In this document: positions 60,819 through 64,000 of the stretch, one piece after another
How the letters are laid out: every line of letters begins with the position of its first letter
Position numbering within the stretch: the first letter of the stretch is position 1
NCBI GenBank assembly: GCA_949752745.1
Contig: OX457027.1
Span: forward strand, 17,502,603 to 17,566,602
Source of the DNA: Protula sp. h YS-2021
Lineage: Eukaryota; Annelida; Polychaeta; Sabellida; Serpulidae
Length of the DNA: 64,000 nt
Direction of reading: 5' to 3'
Program-made: the position numbers and the translations under genes
The notes under the pieces: model-generated
Databases searched by the model: none
Seen by the model: the letters and a program-made list of their open reading frames with translations, nothing else
What the model was told of the DNA's origin: nothing

Positions 60819-63800
60819 TTACTGAATAACCCACAGCAGTCCTCCAGAAAGCACGTTGTACCTGAATCCCGCTTCGCCGTAAATGGTGCCCAAAGAAGGA
60901 CCCGGCTGTAAAAGAACATAACATTCACTCGTATTATCTGCAGCATATTGTAATGGCTTTATGGTGTGCCATTAATTTGTGTAATACTGTATTTTCAGTT
61001 CAAACAAGCATATCCCGGGACAAGACGGCCAGCCGAAACAACAGTTAAAGCATTGAAAGCATTGGTCTGGTAGCGTACAATCTGGAGGAAAATCGAAAAT
61101 ATTAAAGCAGATATACAGCGAATTTAAAACGGTACGAGCAACCATTTCGCAGCTTGAACCGCTTTAAATTACTGCCTTGAAATATCTGAAGTTTGATATT
61201 CCGCTAGTTATTTTACGGTTCGCTAGCCCAGTAAAAGCCAGGTAGTGCACTGTCGATTGACTTCTACGCGTAACATATAATTTCGTGTGCATAAGAAACA
61301 ATCTGTGCAGTTTCAAAGCGATTTAAACACATTCCAGTTTCCAATTGATGTTGTTCTACCATTAAAAAAATAACAAAAATCAAACAAAGTATTTTGGAAA
61401 TTTAAAAAATCAGTGCATGTCATGGTGGATACACTGGGACAAGTGCCTGCATGGTCTGGAGACTGAAAGAAAACAGGACGAGGAATAAACAGTTTGAAAA
61501 TGATAACAGCATTTTTCACTTTTTTAAACCAAATATCGAAAACTTATATCGATATCGAACAAGTATGATATAAAACACAACCTATGAGCTTCTGTGCATA
61601 AGCAACATATGTGTGGAGTTTCAACGATTCAGTCAACACTGCAGGAGCAGATACATTTCAGATATACTTGTATGTTATATAAATGTATAAAAAAATATAA
61701 AATTCCTAAAGATGAATATATATTTTTGAGAATTTTCCAAAGCATCACTCTTGAAAGGCTTAGGCCCAAATCAGTTAGAGATTTAGCGGTTTAAAAATTG
61801 AGTTCTAAACATTTTTGAAGATGTGCCAAGTTTTGCAAAGTAAGTCTGATAGTTGGCCACTAGTGGAGCATTCCTGTCTAATATCAAAATAATCTAAACA
61901 AAACTCCAGGAGCAGAAGCATTTTGAAAGCACATGCAAAAAGGACGATAGATAAATACAGCCCTATCTCATTAGAATAGTATGAATGACCTTTAAAAAAT
62001 CGTGACCTATAGTTTACGGCTTAGACTGCTGCCAGGTTGAAACAATGCAAGACTACACGCAACGATTATATCGATTCACAAAAAAAAATATACGAAAAAA
62101 TCGAGTTTCTGAATGTCGACATTACTGGCCTGTTTTTACTAAATTTGATTGGACAAACTTTGATGTCATCGACCAAAAACGAACAGACTCAAATTTCCAC
62201 TCAAATTACTCCCACGCTCTGGGTCAATTCGTTATGGCCTGGTGAATCAAGTATTGTCCAGTCAGAATGTCAGAGATAAAATTTTATCAAATCTGACTCG
62301 ACAACACTTGATGTCATCAGTGAAAACGAACAAGCTCTTTGAGCTCTGTATACCGAGCTCACCGACTCCGTTTTCACAAGTACATTTATGACGTCACTTA
62401 CAAGAGCATAAACAGTGTTCCCCGCTGAGCACTCGATAAACACACCATTAGAGGCATGGTCATAGCCATCCACAGACATGGCACTTGCAACAGTTGTTCG
62501 GGTTGTCCCGTCATCGAGTACAATATTTACTGAAAATAGAGAAATTCAAGTCACCACACGCTTCTTTTACTGAGTATTAGACCTCAAGTAACACACAAAA
62601 CAAATAGTCTTTTTTCTCGACCTCATCGGGAAAAGTATTTATTCGAGGTAACAGTAGCCAAAACCGTTGTCACATTTGTATGCATCTCATTCTTTGTGAA
62701 GTATTTATTACTTTCTTTCTCGTTCCTTTCAGCAAATAATAATTCCGGGGACGGCTATTTATATTCTGCGGAACGAAACGGAATAAGGCAAGAAACGAAA
62801 CGAAACTACTAAGAAATGTCACAAGAATACATCACAAGATCAAGAATTATTATCTACACATTATCTACTCCCAATAAATATTATAATTTTCAGAATGGAT
62901 CGAAACGAGAAAAAATAGTGGAAATGAAAGTTTCTAACAATTTTTTTTTGCCATGCAATATTCATTGCGTAAACCTTTTTCTCAAAGATAACTCACAATT
63001 ACAAACGCTTGTGTTTTAATGACGTGGTTGAAGAATGAGTAATATGGGAGCCAAAACCTAAGCATGACTAAACAGACAAACGGTATAATAATTTTTTGCC
63101 GTTCACCAACTTTAATAAGTGTGTTGGAGTACTTATCACAAAAATATACAAATTTTAAGAGACTTGAAGTTACCGTGTTGTACGAATTTAAAAATGATTC
63201 CGTTAATTTGATAAATGCTTGAAAAAAAAAAACAATCAAGGACTTATTTGCACTGAGGATATAATGAGTTTGTTAGTTTTAAATGTGAATTTTTATGTGG
63301 GGAATCACCTCCATGCAAAACTGCATTGTGTTCCGTTTCGTTCCACAAAATATAAATAGCCTTTGATTAGTGAAATGTGCGGTTAAGTGGTCGAATAGGT
63401 TCTAAGTAAACAGGGGGTTGGGCGAGCAAGTTGGCAGCCAAGCAAGGAGTCAGTAAGAGGGAAATCAGGCCCAAAGTAAATAGTTAAACAGGACCAAACC
63501 TCATGGCCAAAAAAAAAAAAAAAAAAAAAAGCGTAACGTAACTGGCTAAATAGGTCCAGACTACATGAGAAAGCAGGTAGGTGATTGAAAACCTTGTGTC
63601 TTTTGTTGATTTGAATCTTAACGGTACAAATAAGAGCAGACGTTATGTAAACCGTACCGAAATGCTGCTGTGCACGAGCAATTACTTTACAACGTGCTGG
63701 ATTATCACGAACCTTGAGCAACCCTGAGAGCATCCGATTTCACAGATATATGGAAATAGTAATATCCACCAACAGGACAAGTGAAGCGTCCATCAGAAGC

Positions 63801-63925
63801 GTACAGACCACCAACATTGCTGATGATGTCATCGTAGATTATAATAGTATCTGCCACCAATTCAAGTGTTGCAGAAGCCGAGGCGCTAAAATAAATTGGA
63901 GTCTCTGGACTTGGCTTAAAGCTTT
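60819..63925 (-). CDS. C1q-domain-containing protein, C-terminal exons
   Basis: C1q-domain proteins are secreted trimeric lectin-like recognition proteins, greatly expanded in bivalves, where many act in innate immunity. Minus-strand exons 63925-63713, 62529-62402 and 60905-60819 join in phase. The first has PIYFSASASATLELV, IIIYDDIISNVGGLY and GRFTCPVGGYYYFHISVK, the hallmark first half of the C1q fold. The second has VNIVLDDGTTRTT and NGVFIECSAGNTVYAL. The third ends EAGFRYNVLSGGLLWVIQ-TAA, near the usual domain end. The first donor (GTTCGT) is weak, the second (GTAAGT) strong. The signal peptide and any collagen or coiled-coil region lie off the right edge. Poly(A) signal at 60764. Confidence 0.85.
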
Positions 63926-64000
63926 CTAAAACAAAAATCACGATATTATCCTTATTTTGTCATCGTTCATATATCTTCAACAGAATATCTATACCCGGTA

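Overview
This is eukaryotic nuclear DNA with split genes, GT-AG introns, AATAAA poly(A) signals, abundant homopolymer and microsatellite tracts and very dense decayed transposons. The mix of a C1q-domain gene, CR1, Nimb/I-like and Penelope-like retroelements, BEL/Pao, hAT, MULE and pogo/Tigger elements, and short elements built around ~150-190-bp internal tandem repeats fits a mollusc, most likely a bivalve. That taxonomic guess is inference, because no species marker was read. Exon coordinates were placed by hand from protein-family conservation, splice consensus and codon-phase continuity.

Four conserved genes were found. (1) PSMD7 (26S proteasome subunit Rpn8), plus strand, enters at the left edge and ends at 3123; it has a GC-AG intron and a hAT transposon in another intron. 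(2) LDHD (mitochondrial D-lactate dehydrogenase), minus strand, has eleven placed exons from 22919 to 9074; the exon for the putative N-terminal targeting region was not found. Two features stand out. A 40-copy, exactly 48-bp minisatellite fills one intron, and its exon-proximal copy contains the real 5' splice site, so most other copies carry an identical decoy donor. There are also two alternative 112-nt exons coding the GHVGDGNFH active-site segment whose phases allow only one per transcript, plus a third, truncated copy. (3) RPL14, plus strand, ~53553-57821, has a probable two-codon first exon with a TOP/TCT-type start. (4) A C1q-domain gene, minus strand, runs in from the right edge and stops at 60819. 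An unidentified terminal exon (37563-37263, minus) may belong to a fifth gene.

The rest is largely mobile-element debris. The block 26.3-37.1 kb is a nested stack: pogo/Tigger ends enclose a BEL/Pao LTR element, which holds two Nimb-like LINE insertions (one with an exact 11-bp target duplication), the larger of which holds an L1-like LINE. Further right lie a CR1 element whose first ORF has a 2A-like DVESNPGP motif and a PHD finger, a Penelope-type GIY-YIG fragment, a CR1/L2-like LINE, a dead C2H2-finger pseudogene, two related hAT copies, a MULE relic with a 9-bp target duplication, and several terminal-repeat elements with internal satellite-like arrays.

I see no operons, CRISPR arrays, rRNA or tRNA genes. 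The genes are unrelated housekeeping, metabolic and immune loci, so no shared pathway is implied.
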